A stretch of 63,642 bases of DNA, from the NCBI RefSeq assembly GCF_900103845.1, contig NZ_FNIJ01000026.1, forward strand, positions 1-63,642, written 5' to 3'. Shown here piece after piece: positions 7,974 to 18,923 of this stretch. The DNA comes from Pseudomonas jinjuensis. GTDB taxonomy: Bacteria; Pseudomonadota; Gammaproteobacteria; Pseudomonadales; Pseudomonadaceae. The notes under the pieces are model-generated. The model did not search any database. It saw only the letters and a program-made list of their open reading frames with translations, and was not told the origin of the DNA. Within the stretch, counting starts at the first letter, position 1, and every line of letters starts with the position of its first letter. Position numbers and translations under genes: made by a program.

Positions 7974-8795
7974 ATGCGCAGTTCGATCGCTCAGGGGCAA
8001 GTCGACACGGCCACGGCCTTGCGCTGCGATGCATCCGCAAGCGCCCTGCTGGAGGATTGGCTGAGCGAGCACAGCCAGGCCTGCGCGCTGTTCCTCGATG
8101 TCGACGGCACCCTGCTGGACATAGCCGACACCCCCGATGCGGTACAGGTACCGCGCGAGCTGTCGGCGGCCCTGGAAATCCTGCATCAGCGGCTCGGCGG
8201 CGCCCTGGCCCTGGTCAGCGGACGCCCGGTCGACGATCTCGACCGCCTCTTCTCGCCCCTGCTGCTGCCCGCGTGCGGCTGCCACGGGGCCCACTGGCGC
8301 GCACGCGCCGACGCCATGCTGCGCGAGGAGACCGAAGCGGTCATCGACGCCGCCCTGCGCGGGCGCCTGCATGCCCTCGCCCGCGCGCACCCCGGCGTTC
8401 TCACCGAAGACAAGGGCAGCAGCTTCGCCCTGCACTACCGCGCCGCGCCGGACGCCGGAGACTCCCTCGCCGCCGCCCTGGGCAGCCTGCTGGGCGAGCC
8501 GGGGAACGCGGGATTGCACCTGCTGCCCGGCAAGATGGTGTTCGAGGTGATCGCCCATGGCTGCGACAAGGCCCTGGCGATCCGGCGTTTCCTCGGCATC
8601 ACGCCATTCGCCGGGAGACGGCCGCTGTTCATCGGCGACGACCTGACCGACGAGCCCGCCGTCGCCCTGATGCCCGCCATCGGCGGACTGGGCCTGTCGG
8701 TCGGGCGCCTGTTGCCGGGCGCGCGCGCCGCCTTCGCCGACGCGGCAGCGGTACGTTCGGCACTCATCCACCTGGCTGGAGGAATGGCACGATGA
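7974..8795 (+). CDS. otsB: Trehalose-6-phosphate phosphatase
   Basis: A 273-residue HAD-superfamily phosphatase. Motif I, LFLDVDGTLLD, puts the nucleophile and acid at Asp42 and Asp44. The C-terminal GDDLTDEPAV is motif III/IV. It removes phosphate from trehalose 6-phosphate in the cytoplasm. ATG 7974 is chosen over the upstream ATG 7938 because AAGGTGGAGA precedes it at 7 nt. Its stop overlaps the start of the GH15 gene, so otsB, the GH15 gene and otsA form one transcript. Confidence 0.92.
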   Translation: MRSSIAQGQVDTATALRCDASASALLEDWLSEHSQACALFLDVDGTLLDIADTPDAVQVPRELSAALEILHQRLGGALALVSGRPVDDLDRLFSPLLLPACGCHGAHWRARADAMLREETEAVIDAALRGRLHALARAHPGVLTEDKGSSFALHYRAAPDAGDSLAAALGSLLGEPGNAGLHLLPGKMVFEVIAHGCDKALAIRRFLGITPFAGRRPLFIGDDLTDEPAVALMPAIGGLGLSVGRLLPGARAAFADAAAVRSALIHLAGGMAR

Positions 8796-10588
8796 CCACC
8801 CCGCACCATGGCGCACTGGAACTCGGGCTGATCGGCAACTGCCGCGTCGCCGCCCTGGTGAACACACTGGGACGGCTGGTCTGGTGGTGCTACCCGAACT
8901 TCGATGGCGACCCGGCCTTTTCGCGACTGCTCGCCGGCGACGAGGAAAAGGGCTTCAGCGACTGCCTGCTCACCGGCATGAACAGCAGCCATTCGGAGTA
9001 CGTGCGCAACACGGCGATCATCGCCACCACCCTCCGCGACGAAGCCGGCAACGTCGTGCGCATCACCGATTTCGCCCCGCGCTTTCCCCAGTACGGCCGC
9101 CATTTCCGCCCGGCGCAGCTGTGCCGGCTGATCGAGCCGCTGCAGGGGCTGCCCCGGGTGACCCTGCGCGTCCGTCCGACCCACGGCTACGGCAAGCCCT
9201 GCCATGCCGTCGCCGGCTCCAACCATATCCGCTACCTGGGCGGTGCCGAGCCCATCCGCCTGACCACCGACGCGCCGCTGTCCTACATCCAGCACGAGAC
9301 GCCCTTCGTGCTCAGGCGCCCGATCAGCATGGTGATCGGCGTCGACGAGCCGCTGGACGACGCGCCGGAAGAAGTGGTCAGGGACTTCCTCAAGCGCACC
9401 GATACCCACTGGCACGAATGGGTGCGTTCCCTGGCGATTCCCTTCGAGTGGCAGGACGTGGTGATCCGCGCCGCCATCACCCTCAAGCTGTGCAACTTCG
9501 AGGAAACCGGCGCCATCATCGCCGCGGTGACCACTTCCATCCCCGAGGCGCCCGGCACCCAGCGCAACTGGGACTACCGCTACTGCTGGCTGCGCGACGC
9601 CTACTTCGTGATCCTCGCGCTCAATCGCCTGGGCGCGACCAAGACCATGGAGCACTACGTCGACTTCATCGCCACGGTAGCCACCGGTGATGCCGACCTG
9701 CGGCCGCTGTATGGCATCGTCCCCGACCTGGACCTCACGGAACGCATCGAGCCCGACCTCGCCGGCTTCCTCGGCCACGCGCCGGTACGGGTCGGCAACC
9801 AGGCGGTGGAACAGGTCCAGCACGACGTCTTCGGTTCCGTGGTGCTGGCGGTGCTGCAGAGCTTCGTCGACCAGCGCCTCCCCACGCCGAGTGGCGAGGG
9901 CATGCTGCGCCTGCTCGAATCGCTCGCCGGGCGGGCCGCCCGCACCGCCTTCGTGCCGGATGCCGGCATCTGGGAATATCGCGGCCGCAAACGCGTGCAC
10001 ACGCACTCGGCGCTGCTCTGCTGGGCGGCCTGCGACCGGGTCGCGCGCATCGCCGGGCGGCTCGGCTACAGCCAGAAGACCGAAACCTGGCGCGGGGAGG
10101 CGCGGCGCCTGCGGGAGCAGATCCTGCGCGACGCCTGGAGCGAGCGCCGCCAGTGCTTCACCGGCAGCTTCGGCCTGGACGACCTGGACGCCAGCGTCCT
10201 GCTGATGCACGAACTCGGCATCATCGAGGCCAGCGACCCGCGCTTCATCGCCACGGTCGAATGCATCGGGCGCGAGCTGAACGTCAACGGCCACCTGCTG
10301 CGCTATGCCACGGCCGACGACTTCGGCGTCCCCGAGACGGCCTTCCTGGTGGTCAAGTTCTGGTACCTGGACGCCCTGGACGCCATCGGCCGCCGCGACC
10401 AGGCCCGCGCGCTGTATGCCGAGCTGGTGGCGGCGCGCAACAGCTACGGACTGCTCTCGGAGGACCTCCAGCCGCACACCGGCGAACTGTGGGGAAACAT
10501 TCCCCAGACCTACTCGATGGCGGGCCTGATCAATTCGGCCATGCGCCTGTCCATCCGCTGGGAGGAAGGTCTATGCCTCGACTCGTAG
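8792..10588 (+). CDS. Glycoside hydrolase family 15 protein (glucoamylase/trehalase-like)
   Basis: 598 residues. An N-terminal beta-sandwich (about 1-250) precedes an alpha/alpha barrel. GH15 signatures are seen at RNWDYRYCWLRDAYFVI (about 260) and GELWGNIPQTYSMAGLI (about 575), each carrying acidic residues. Bacterial GH15 proteins next to otsBA act on alpha-glucosides, and some are trehalases; no signal peptide is seen. It overlaps otsB by 4 nt and otsA by 16 nt, so translation is coupled. Its role may be to tune or recycle trehalose. Confidence 0.9.
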   Translation: MTTPHHGALELGLIGNCRVAALVNTLGRLVWWCYPNFDGDPAFSRLLAGDEEKGFSDCLLTGMNSSHSEYVRNTAIIATTLRDEAGNVVRITDFAPRFPQYGRHFRPAQLCRLIEPLQGLPRVTLRVRPTHGYGKPCHAVAGSNHIRYLGGAEPIRLTTDAPLSYIQHETPFVLRRPISMVIGVDEPLDDAPEEVVRDFLKRTDTHWHEWVRSLAIPFEWQDVVIRAAITLKLCNFEETGAIIAAVTTSIPEAPGTQRNWDYRYCWLRDAYFVILALNRLGATKTMEHYVDFIATVATGDADLRPLYGIVPDLDLTERIEPDLAGFLGHAPVRVGNQAVEQVQHDVFGSVVLAVLQSFVDQRLPTPSGEGMLRLLESLAGRAARTAFVPDAGIWEYRGRKRVHTHSALLCWAACDRVARIAGRLGYSQKTETWRGEARRLREQILRDAWSERRQCFTGSFGLDDLDASVLLMHELGIIEASDPRFIATVECIGRELNVNGHLLRYATADDFGVPETAFLVVKFWYLDALDAIGRRDQARALYAELVAARNSYGLLSEDLQPHTGELWGNIPQTYSMAGLINSAMRLSIRWEEGLCLDS

Positions 10589-11985
10589 TGATCTCCAACC
10601 GGGTGGCGATACCCGACGAGGGAAGCGCCTTCGCCCCCGGGGGGCTCGCCGTCGCGGTGGAAGCGACCATGCGCGAGCGCAGCGGGCTCTGGTTCGGCTG
10701 GAGCGGCCAGGTGCAGGATGAGCCGCCGGCGCTCACCACCATCGAGCGCGGCAACATGAGGTACATCCTCACCGACGTGCGTCCGCACGACTTCCAGGAG
10801 TACTACAACGGCTTCGCCAACCGCGTGCTGTGGCCGATCCTGCATTACCGGCTGGACCTCGCGGAGTTCAACGAGGCGGACTTCGGCGGCTACCTGCGCG
10901 TCAACGAGTTCTTCGCCGAACGCCTGGGCCCGCTGCTGGAAGCGGACGACATCCTCTGGGTGCACGACTACCACCTGATTCCCCTCGCCCAGGCCCTGCG
11001 CGCCCGCGGCCACGCCAACCGCATCGGCTTCTTCCTGCACATCCCGATGCCGCCGCCCGACATCCTGACCGCCCTGCCCCACCATACCGAGCTGGTCCGG
11101 GCCCTCACCGAATACGACCTGATCGGCTTCCAGACCGAGAACGACGCCGCCAACTTCGCCCGCTACCTGACCCGCGTACTCGGCGCGGCGACGCCGGACG
11201 GGCGACGCTACCACCTCGGTCCGCACAACTTCCGCGTCGGCGTGTTCCCGGTGGGCGTCGACACCGATGGCTTCCGCAGGCTGGCGGAGTCCGCAGCCCA
11301 ATCCCCCTGCGCCGTCGAACTGCAGGAAAGCCTGGTCGGCCGGGCCCTGCTGGTGGGAGTGGACCGCCTCGACTATTCGAAGGGCATCGTCAACCGGCTC
11401 GACGGCTACGAACGCCTGCTGGAGAAATATCCCGAGTGGCACAGCCGGGTCACCTACCTGCAGATCGCTCCCGGCAGCCGCCAGGACATTCCCGAGTACG
11501 CCGAGATCGATGCGATGGTCAACGCCAAGGTCGGCCACATCAACGGCCGCTTCGGCGCGGTTTCCTGGGTGCCGCTGCGCTACGTGAGCCGCACGCACCA
11601 GCGCGAGGACATCGCCATGGTCATGCGCATGGCGCGCGTCGGCCTGGTCACGCCCCTGCGCGACGGGATGAACCTGGTGGCCAAGGAATTCGTCGCCGCC
11701 CAGGACCCGGCCGACCCCGGCGTGCTGATCCTCTCGCAGTTCGCCGGCGCCGCCGCTGAACTGGGCGCCGCGCTCATCATCAACCCGCACGACCGCGACG
11801 CCCTGGCCGACGCCATCAATACCGCGCTGCTCATGCCGCTGGAGGAACGCCAGGCCCGCCACCAGGAAATGTATTCCGTGCTGGAGGCCAACCACATCCG
11901 CTACTGGGGCACGAGCTTCATCGAAGCCCTGACACGGCCCGGGCGCACGATGAACTGGCTGTCGAGCCGGTTCATGGCCGGCTGA
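10573..11985 (+). CDS. otsA: Alpha,alpha-trehalose-phosphate synthase
   Basis: A 470-residue GT20 enzyme that joins UDP-glucose and glucose 6-phosphate. Hallmarks in order are LVVISNRV at the N-terminus, the GGL loop near residue 23, WVHDYHLIPLAQALR near 130, RIGFFLHIPMPP, GVDRLDYSKGI near 260, and LRDGMNLVAKEF near 360. The start at 10573 lies inside the end of the GH15 gene after GGAGGAAGG. The product would make the osmoprotectant trehalose with otsB. Confidence 0.95.
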   Translation: MPRLVVISNRVAIPDEGSAFAPGGLAVAVEATMRERSGLWFGWSGQVQDEPPALTTIERGNMRYILTDVRPHDFQEYYNGFANRVLWPILHYRLDLAEFNEADFGGYLRVNEFFAERLGPLLEADDILWVHDYHLIPLAQALRARGHANRIGFFLHIPMPPPDILTALPHHTELVRALTEYDLIGFQTENDAANFARYLTRVLGAATPDGRRYHLGPHNFRVGVFPVGVDTDGFRRLAESAAQSPCAVELQESLVGRALLVGVDRLDYSKGIVNRLDGYERLLEKYPEWHSRVTYLQIAPGSRQDIPEYAEIDAMVNAKVGHINGRFGAVSWVPLRYVSRTHQREDIAMVMRMARVGLVTPLRDGMNLVAKEFVAAQDPADPGVLILSQFAGAAAELGAALIINPHDRDALADAINTALLMPLEERQARHQEMYSVLEANHIRYWGTSFIEALTRPGRTMNWLSSRFMAG

Positions 11986-12009
11986 GCGGGATGACGGGAT
12001 CGGGCGGAC

Positions 12010-12094
12010 GCAGGGTGGATGAGGTTCTTTTCATCCACCATTGCGGGGCCGCATGCGCGGCCATGGTGGATCGATGGAGCTGATCCACCCTACG
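12010..12094. repeat. Inverted repeat between convergent genes (GGTGGAT family)
   Basis: The 138-bp gap between otsA and the convergent synthetase gene holds nested inverted repeats. CAGGGTGGATGAG pairs loosely with GATCCACCCTACG at the outside, and an inner hairpin of the ATCCACCAT and ATGGTGGAT type surrounds a GCATGC centre. It probably serves as a bidirectional terminator or REP-like element. Confidence 0.55.
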
Positions 12095-12123
12095 GCACTG
12101 CACGACGCCGTCATCGCGCTCGC

Positions 12124-13797
<1,674 letters not shown>

Positions 13798-13824
13798 TGT
13801 GTCATCTCTCGCTGCCGTGCCGGT

Positions 13825-14925
13825 TCAGTAATGCTTCGCGCCATTGAATACCTGATCGAGGAAACCGATCAGCTGGCGATCACTTTCCTGTTTGACCGGT
13901 TCGTCGCGGCCGACAATGTAGCCCTTGTGCAGGCAGCCCACGTAGTACCGCCCACTGGTGATGCGCAGCTGGAAGCGGCTGGCACGATCCAGCGGCGTGC
14001 TGGCCGGGATCATCGTCCTGCCGGCGATCGTCGGCATGCCGCCCTCGTCGTAGACCACATCGCAGCCATTCACGTAGGTGAGGTCGTTGGTGTGGCGTGC
14101 TTCGAGGTTCTCCCACGAGTGGCCGGCGTCGGCGTAGATCTGCGAGCCCACCTTGCTGCCGCCCAGGCGCAGCTGGTGCTCGCGACGCGCGCACTGCTCG
14201 AGGTCGTTGGTGACGTCCGCCGCACCGCGCAGGCTGAGCAGCGGTGCGCCAGTGGTCTTGCTGGTGCCGAACTCCTGGAAGCACGGACCGTAGTAGTCGA
14301 CATGCAGCGCAAAGCCCGGCAGATCAGCAGCCAGCGCGGACTTGATGCGCTCGTCCATCGCCAGGCGGGTGGCGATGCCACCACGGGAGAAGCCCATCAC
14401 GCCGATGCGCCTGGCGTCCACCGCAGGATGCTGGTTGAGCATGCGCAGCGCCGCGTAGGCGTCGGCGACCACATCGAATTCGGAGACGGTGCTCGCCTTG
14501 AGAGCGTAAGGCGCATCCTCCGTCACCCCGCGCGGGCTGTAGTAGTCGATGATGATCGCCGCGTAGCCCTGCTCGCTGAGCAGCTTGCCGTACGCCATCT
14601 CGCGGCCGTCCTTGATGCCACCGCTGCCCGGCAGGATGACCATCGCCGGCACCTTGTGCTTCGCGCTGGCGCCCTTGGGCAGGAACAGGTGGCCCAGCCC
14701 GCTGTAGGGCGCGGCCTGGTCGTAGTGCTTGAGCATGACATCCAGGTCGAACGGCGTGCGCGAGTCGAAGCGCACCACGCCCTGGGTGTCGGCGGCCAGT
14801 GCGGTGGCCGCGACCTTCTCCGGCAGCGGAGTGATGGAAGGCAACGCCGATGCGCTCTGCGCCTGGGCATTGGCAGTCAGCAACAGGCCGGCAAGGGCCA
14901 GCACAGGCAAGGTTTTGCGGATCAT
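13825..14925 (-). CDS. Secreted dienelactone-hydrolase-like alpha/beta hydrolase
   Basis: 366 residues. The signal peptide (MIRKTLPVLALAGLLLTANA, cleavage near AQAQS) precedes an alpha/beta-hydrolase domain. The nucleophile elbow is GFSRGG near residue 195, and AGHSWEN near 275 offers the histidine. The export signal separates it from HsaD-type cytoplasmic hydrolases. Encoded in an operon with a CoA ligase and acyl-CoA dehydrogenases, it may release a carboxylic or alcohol substrate from an ester in the periplasm. That is inference; the natural substrate is unknown. Confidence 0.75.
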   Translation of the reverse strand: MIRKTLPVLALAGLLLTANAQAQSASALPSITPLPEKVAATALAADTQGVVRFDSRTPFDLDVMLKHYDQAAPYSGLGHLFLPKGASAKHKVPAMVILPGSGGIKDGREMAYGKLLSEQGYAAIIIDYYSPRGVTEDAPYALKASTVSEFDVVADAYAALRMLNQHPAVDARRIGVMGFSRGGIATRLAMDERIKSALAADLPGFALHVDYYGPCFQEFGTSKTTGAPLLSLRGAADVTNDLEQCARREHQLRLGGSKVGSQIYADAGHSWENLEARHTNDLTYVNGCDVVYDEGGMPTIAGRTMIPASTPLDRASRFQLRITSGRYYVGCLHKGYIVGRDEPVKQESDRQLIGFLDQVFNGAKHY

Positions 14926-14957
14926 TGTTGTTGTCCTTGTCAGATCGTGGTCTGGAT

Positions 14958-16088
14958 TCAGTCGTTCAGGTTCTCGGCATAGCGCTGGCAGTGGAAGTCG
15001 CTGTCGCCCAGGCAGGCCTGCGCCACACGCACACGCTTGAGGAACAAGCCGAGATCGTACTCATCGGTGACGCCAATGCCACCATGCATCTGCACTGCCT
15101 CGTTGCTGATCTTCTGCGCGGCCTCGTTGGTCTTCCACTTCGCCAGGCTGACCAGGCGACGACGCTCGCCAGCGGACGTCGCGTTGCAGTCCAGAGCTTC
15201 GAAAGCGGCCATCACCGCGCTGCGTGCCAGCTGCAGGTCGACGAACAGCCGCGCGGCGCGATGCTGCAGGGCCTGGAAGCTGCCGATGGGTACGCCGAAC
15301 TGCACGCGGGTCTTCAGATACTCGACGGTCATGGCGAACATGCTCTCGCATGCGCCGAGCAGTTCGGCCGCCAGGCAGGCGCGGCCACGGTCGAGGGCCA
15401 GATCGATGGCCTCGTGCGGATTGTCCTCACCGAGGCGCGCGGAGAACGGCAGGCGCACGTCATCCAGCTTCAGGGCGATGTGATTGCGCGCGTCGATCAG
15501 CTGCAGGCGCTGCACCTGCACACCCGGAGTACCGGCGGGAATGAGGAAGACCGCTTCGCCGCCCTGCTCCAGCCGCGCCGTTACCAGCCAGCCGTCCGCT
15601 TCGGCGCCATCGACCACCCAGCTCTTCTCGCCGCGCAGGACGTAGCCATCGGCATCGCGATTCGCGCTGACACCGGCCACCTGCGTGGCATGACGGTGCT
15701 GGCTGTCGTGGGCCAGCGCCAGGCGCAGGTCGCCACCAATCAGTTGCGGAATCAGTTCCTGGCGTTTCTCGTCGTCGGCCAACTGCTCGACCAGGGCGCC
15801 GGACAGCACCACAGAGCTGAGCAGCGGAGACACCGCGAGATTGCGGCCGATCTCCTCGAACAGCGGTGCGAAGCCGGCAAAGCCGAACTCCAGGCCACCA
15901 TCGGCTTCGCTGAAGGCCACCGCGCTCCAGCCCAGTTCACGCATGCCGGCCCATACTTCGCGGTCGAAACCGCAGGCTTCCGGCTGGTCGCGCAGGCGGC
16001 GCTGAACGGCCACCGGCGAACGCGCGGCGAGGAAGTCCCGTGCGCTGTCCTTGAGCTGAATCTGGTCGTCGCTGTAGATAAGACTCAC
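14958..16088 (-). CDS. Acyl-CoA dehydrogenase, divergent subunit
   Basis: 376 residues from GTG 16088, chosen because GAGGAG sits six bases upstream and the start then falls 10 bp after the previous stop. An ATG at 16121 would overlap the upstream gene. It has the family C-terminal part (YLKTRVQFGVPIGSFQALQH; MHGGIGVTDEYDLGLFLKR) and a weak N-terminal region. It likely pairs with the product of 16099-17289 as a heteromeric dehydrogenase. Confidence 0.87.
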   Translation of the reverse strand: MSLIYSDDQIQLKDSARDFLAARSPVAVQRRLRDQPEACGFDREVWAGMRELGWSAVAFSEADGGLEFGFAGFAPLFEEIGRNLAVSPLLSSVVLSGALVEQLADDEKRQELIPQLIGGDLRLALAHDSQHRHATQVAGVSANRDADGYVLRGEKSWVVDGAEADGWLVTARLEQGGEAVFLIPAGTPGVQVQRLQLIDARNHIALKLDDVRLPFSARLGEDNPHEAIDLALDRGRACLAAELLGACESMFAMTVEYLKTRVQFGVPIGSFQALQHRAARLFVDLQLARSAVMAAFEALDCNATSAGERRRLVSLAKWKTNEAAQKISNEAVQMHGGIGVTDEYDLGLFLKRVRVAQACLGDSDFHCQRYAENLND

Positions 16089-16098
16089 GGCGCGCTCC

Positions 16099-17289
16099 TC
16101 ACTTGACTTCCGGCAGGCCAAGCACGCGCTTGGCGATCACGTTCAACTGCACCTCGGACGAGCCGCCCGCGATGGTCTGGGTAAAGCTGCTCAGCCAGGC
16201 ATGCACGATGGCCAGCTCGCGCTCGCCGAAGGAGTCGTCCTCCCAGCCGAGGGCGCGCAGGCCGAGGATGTCCAGCAGCAACTCGAACTTGTCGCGTTCC
16301 TGCTCGGTATGCACCAGCTTGGAAATCGCCATCAGCTCGGACACATCCTGGCGCGCCGACATCATCTCGGTGAGGCGCCGGTTGGTCAGGCTGTAGGCGT
16401 GTTCGTCCATGGCGCAGGCCACGGCGCGCTGGGCCAGGGCGATCTCGCCCGGCTGGCTGGGGGCCGGCAGGTACCGGCCGAGGTATTCGAGCAGATCGAA
16501 ATGGGTCGGCAGGCTGAATTCGCTGAACCGGGACATGGACCGGCGCTCGTGCTGCAGCAGCGCCTTGGCCAGCGCCCAGCCGCCGTTCAGTTCGCCGATC
16601 AGTTGGCTGCGCGGCACGCGGACGTTGTCGAAGAACACCTGGCAGAAGGTCGATTTGCCGCTGATCAGGTCGATCGGCGAAACCGTAACGCCCGGCGAGC
16701 GCATGTCCAGCACGATCAGGCTGATGCCGGCCTGCTTCGGCTCCATCGGGCCGGTGCGCACCAGCGCGTACATCCAGTCGGACTTGTTGCCGTAGGAAGT
16801 CCAGATCTTGGTGCCATTGACGACGAATTCGTCGCCTTCCAGCCGCGCACTGGTGCGCAGGCTGGCGAGGTCGGAACCGGCGTTCGGCTCGGAGAAGCCC
16901 TGGCACCAGCGCACTTCGCCGCGCGCCATCGGTGGCAGCAGTTCGCGCTTCTGTTCGTCGCTGCCGAATTCGAGGATCACCGGGCCGAGCATCCAGATGC
17001 CCAGGTTGATCTGCGGCGGGCGGCAGTGGATGCGGCGCATCTCGCGCTCCAGCACGGCCACCTGCTTCGGATCGAGTCCACCACCGCCGTACTCCACCGG
17101 CCAGTCCGGGCAGAACCAGCCCTTGTCGCGCATGCGTTCGAACCACAGGCGCTGGTCCTCGTGCTTGAACTCGACCTCGCGGCCGCCCCAGACCATCTCG
17201 TCGGCCGGCATGGGCGTGCGCATCGACGCCGGGCAGTTGGCCTCGAGCCAGGCGCGAACCTCCTGGCGGAACAATTCGATATCACTCAT
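16099..17289 (-). CDS. Acyl-CoA dehydrogenase, main subunit
   Basis: A 396-residue classical member: DKGWFCPDWPVEYGGGG near 65, WCQGFSEPNAGSDLASLRT near 135, NGTKIWTSYGNKSDWMY near 165, and the C-terminal IAGGSSEVQLNVIAKRVLGLP. Starts at ATG 17289, followed downstream by its partner gene, the secreted hydrolase and the CoA synthetase in one operon. The copy of the shared 20-bp palindrome at 17348-17367 lies 59 nt before the start. Confidence 0.9.
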   Translation of the reverse strand: MSDIELFRQEVRAWLEANCPASMRTPMPADEMVWGGREVEFKHEDQRLWFERMRDKGWFCPDWPVEYGGGGLDPKQVAVLEREMRRIHCRPPQINLGIWMLGPVILEFGSDEQKRELLPPMARGEVRWCQGFSEPNAGSDLASLRTSARLEGDEFVVNGTKIWTSYGNKSDWMYALVRTGPMEPKQAGISLIVLDMRSPGVTVSPIDLISGKSTFCQVFFDNVRVPRSQLIGELNGGWALAKALLQHERRSMSRFSEFSLPTHFDLLEYLGRYLPAPSQPGEIALAQRAVACAMDEHAYSLTNRRLTEMMSARQDVSELMAISKLVHTEQERDKFELLLDILGLRALGWEDDSFGERELAIVHAWLSSFTQTIAGGSSEVQLNVIAKRVLGLPEVK

Positions 17290-17347
17290 GGCATGAAAAT
17301 CCTGACAGCGATTGATAGGCACTCTATCGAGGCGCGCGGGTCGGCGA

Positions 17348-17367
17348 CCACGTCCGGACGGACGAGA
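17348..17367. promoter_or_regulatory. Shared 20-bp palindrome, copy 1
   Basis: The site reads CCACGTCCGGACGGACGAGA and is upstream of the acyl-CoA dehydrogenase operon that starts at 17289 on the minus strand. A TAGAGT hexamer (17321-17326, minus strand) lies 34 nt from its centre. It is one of seven related sites in this window with the core GTC-N4-CG-GAC. Confidence 0.55.
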
Positions 17368-17390
17368 AGCCGTCGACCCGACGGAGCGCC

Positions 17391-18863
17391 CTAGGTGCGC
17401 GCGGCGGCGGTGCGGCCGGCCATCCGTCCGAAGAAGGTGGAGTCGCCCAGCGACAGGCCAGAGCTGTAGCCCTCGCCCCAGCGCGGCAGGCCGCAGGCGG
17501 TGCGCCCGGCGGCGTACAGGCCGGCGATGGGATTGCCGTCGGCATCCAGCACCTCGCCGCTCGGCCGGGTCGCCAGGCCGCCCAGGGTGAAGGCGTGCGC
17601 TTCGAGGGAATCGAGGCAATAGCTGAGCGCGGCGAACGGCGGTTCGCTGAGCGGCCGCAGCCATTCGGCATCCTTGCGCAGCAACGGGTCCGAGCCTGCG
17701 GCGGCGTGGCGATTGAATTCAGCGACCGTGTGTTCCAGTTCGCCGGCGGGCAGGCCGAGTTCCTCGGCGATTTCCGTCCAGCTTTCGCCGACCGCGGCGA
17801 TCTCGATGTCTTCCTGAAGCATCGGGCGGCCGAAGATCTCGTTGTCCACCAGCAGCCAGGCGCGGCCGTTCGGCTGGCGCAGCACATGGTGGGCGACGCG
17901 GCCGTGATAGGCGTCCTCGTTGATGAAGCGCTGGCCGCGCTCGTTGACGAAGATGCCCTTGACCAGCGAGGCCGGCGGGAAGAACGGAATGGTGGCGAAG
18001 AACTCCTGCATGTTCAGGGTCGCGGCGCCGACGCTGATGCCCATGCGGATGCCCGAGCCGTCGTCGTTGCCGCCGGTGACCAGTTGCGTGCAGACCTTGG
18101 CCGCCGGCGCGAAGCGCTCGACCATCGCGGCGTTGCCGATGAAGCCGCCGGCCGCCAGCACCACGCCATGGCGCGCCCGCACGAAGCGTTCCTCGCCCTG
18201 GCTGCGCACCACCAGGCCACAGACGCTGCCGTCTTCCTCGACCACCAGGCACAGCGCCCGGCTGTCGTAATGCGCCGTGGCGCCGAGGGCCAGTGCGCGT
18301 TCGCTGAGCTTTTCCATCAGCAGCTTGCCGCCGCCCCAGCCCTCGAACTGCACGGTATGCCCGCGCGGTGCCGGCCTGGCTTCGGCGCTGAACGGCCAGG
18401 CCTTCTCGCTGCCGGACCAGAGCAGGGTGTCGTCGCTGACCGGCTCGATCCACTTGCCCGGCAGGTAGGTGCCCTTGAACGGCACGCCCTGCTCGCGCAG
18501 CCAGCCGAAGTGCTCGACGCCGTGCTCGGCGTACAGCCCGACGCGCTCGGCATCGGCCGCCGGGCCGCCGGCCATCATCAGGTAGCGGCGGAAGTCCTCG
18601 GTGGAGTCCTCGAAACCGGCCTCGCGCTGCACGTCGGTGCCGCCATTGCCGCCGACATAGACCTCGCCGCCGGAAAGGCTGGCGCTACCGCCGGGGGCGG
18701 AGGCGACTTCGAAGATGTCCACGCGGACGCCGGCCTGGCGCGCCTCGATCGCCGCACAACTGCCCGCCGCACCGAAGCCGACGATGGCGACGTCGGTATC
18801 CACATCCCAATAGGGAACCTCTTCCGCCCTGCACGCACGTCCCGGGCTGTAGCGCTTCTGCAT
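17391..18863 (-). CDS. FAD-dependent oxidoreductase, KstD/fumarate reductase family
   Basis: 490 residues from ATG 18863, preceded by GGAG. The FAD Rossmann motif IVGFGAAGSCAAIEA is near residue 25, and the family C-terminal segment GLYAAGRTACGLPRWGEGY with GLSLGDSTFFGRMAGR closes the protein. It lacks the YPGxGAT motif of true 3-ketosteroid 1-dehydrogenases, which the protein at 30565-32280 has. A 3-keto-5-steroid 4-dehydrogenase or another flavin dehydrogenase of the nucleus is possible. Probably monocistronic, with its own palindrome copy at 18924-18943. Confidence 0.8.
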   Translation of the reverse strand: MQKRYSPGRACRAEEVPYWDVDTDVAIVGFGAAGSCAAIEARQAGVRVDIFEVASAPGGSASLSGGEVYVGGNGGTDVQREAGFEDSTEDFRRYLMMAGGPAADAERVGLYAEHGVEHFGWLREQGVPFKGTYLPGKWIEPVSDDTLLWSGSEKAWPFSAEARPAPRGHTVQFEGWGGGKLLMEKLSERALALGATAHYDSRALCLVVEEDGSVCGLVVRSQGEERFVRARHGVVLAAGGFIGNAAMVERFAPAAKVCTQLVTGGNDDGSGIRMGISVGAATLNMQEFFATIPFFPPASLVKGIFVNERGQRFINEDAYHGRVAHHVLRQPNGRAWLLVDNEIFGRPMLQEDIEIAAVGESWTEIAEELGLPAGELEHTVAEFNRHAAAGSDPLLRKDAEWLRPLSEPPFAALSYCLDSLEAHAFTLGGLATRPSGEVLDADGNPIAGLYAAGRTACGLPRWGEGYSSGLSLGDSTFFGRMAGRTAAART

Positions 18864-18923
18864 GGACTCGCACTCCGTCTGTTCGTCGATGGCAGGATGA
18901 TACGGGCGGTGCGGGGCGGGCTT

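Noticed and set aside
13825..14925. Candidate HsaD (meta-cleavage product hydrolase)
   Set aside because: It has a signal peptide and a dienelactone-hydrolase-like layout. HsaD is a cytoplasmic MhpC-type hydrolase.
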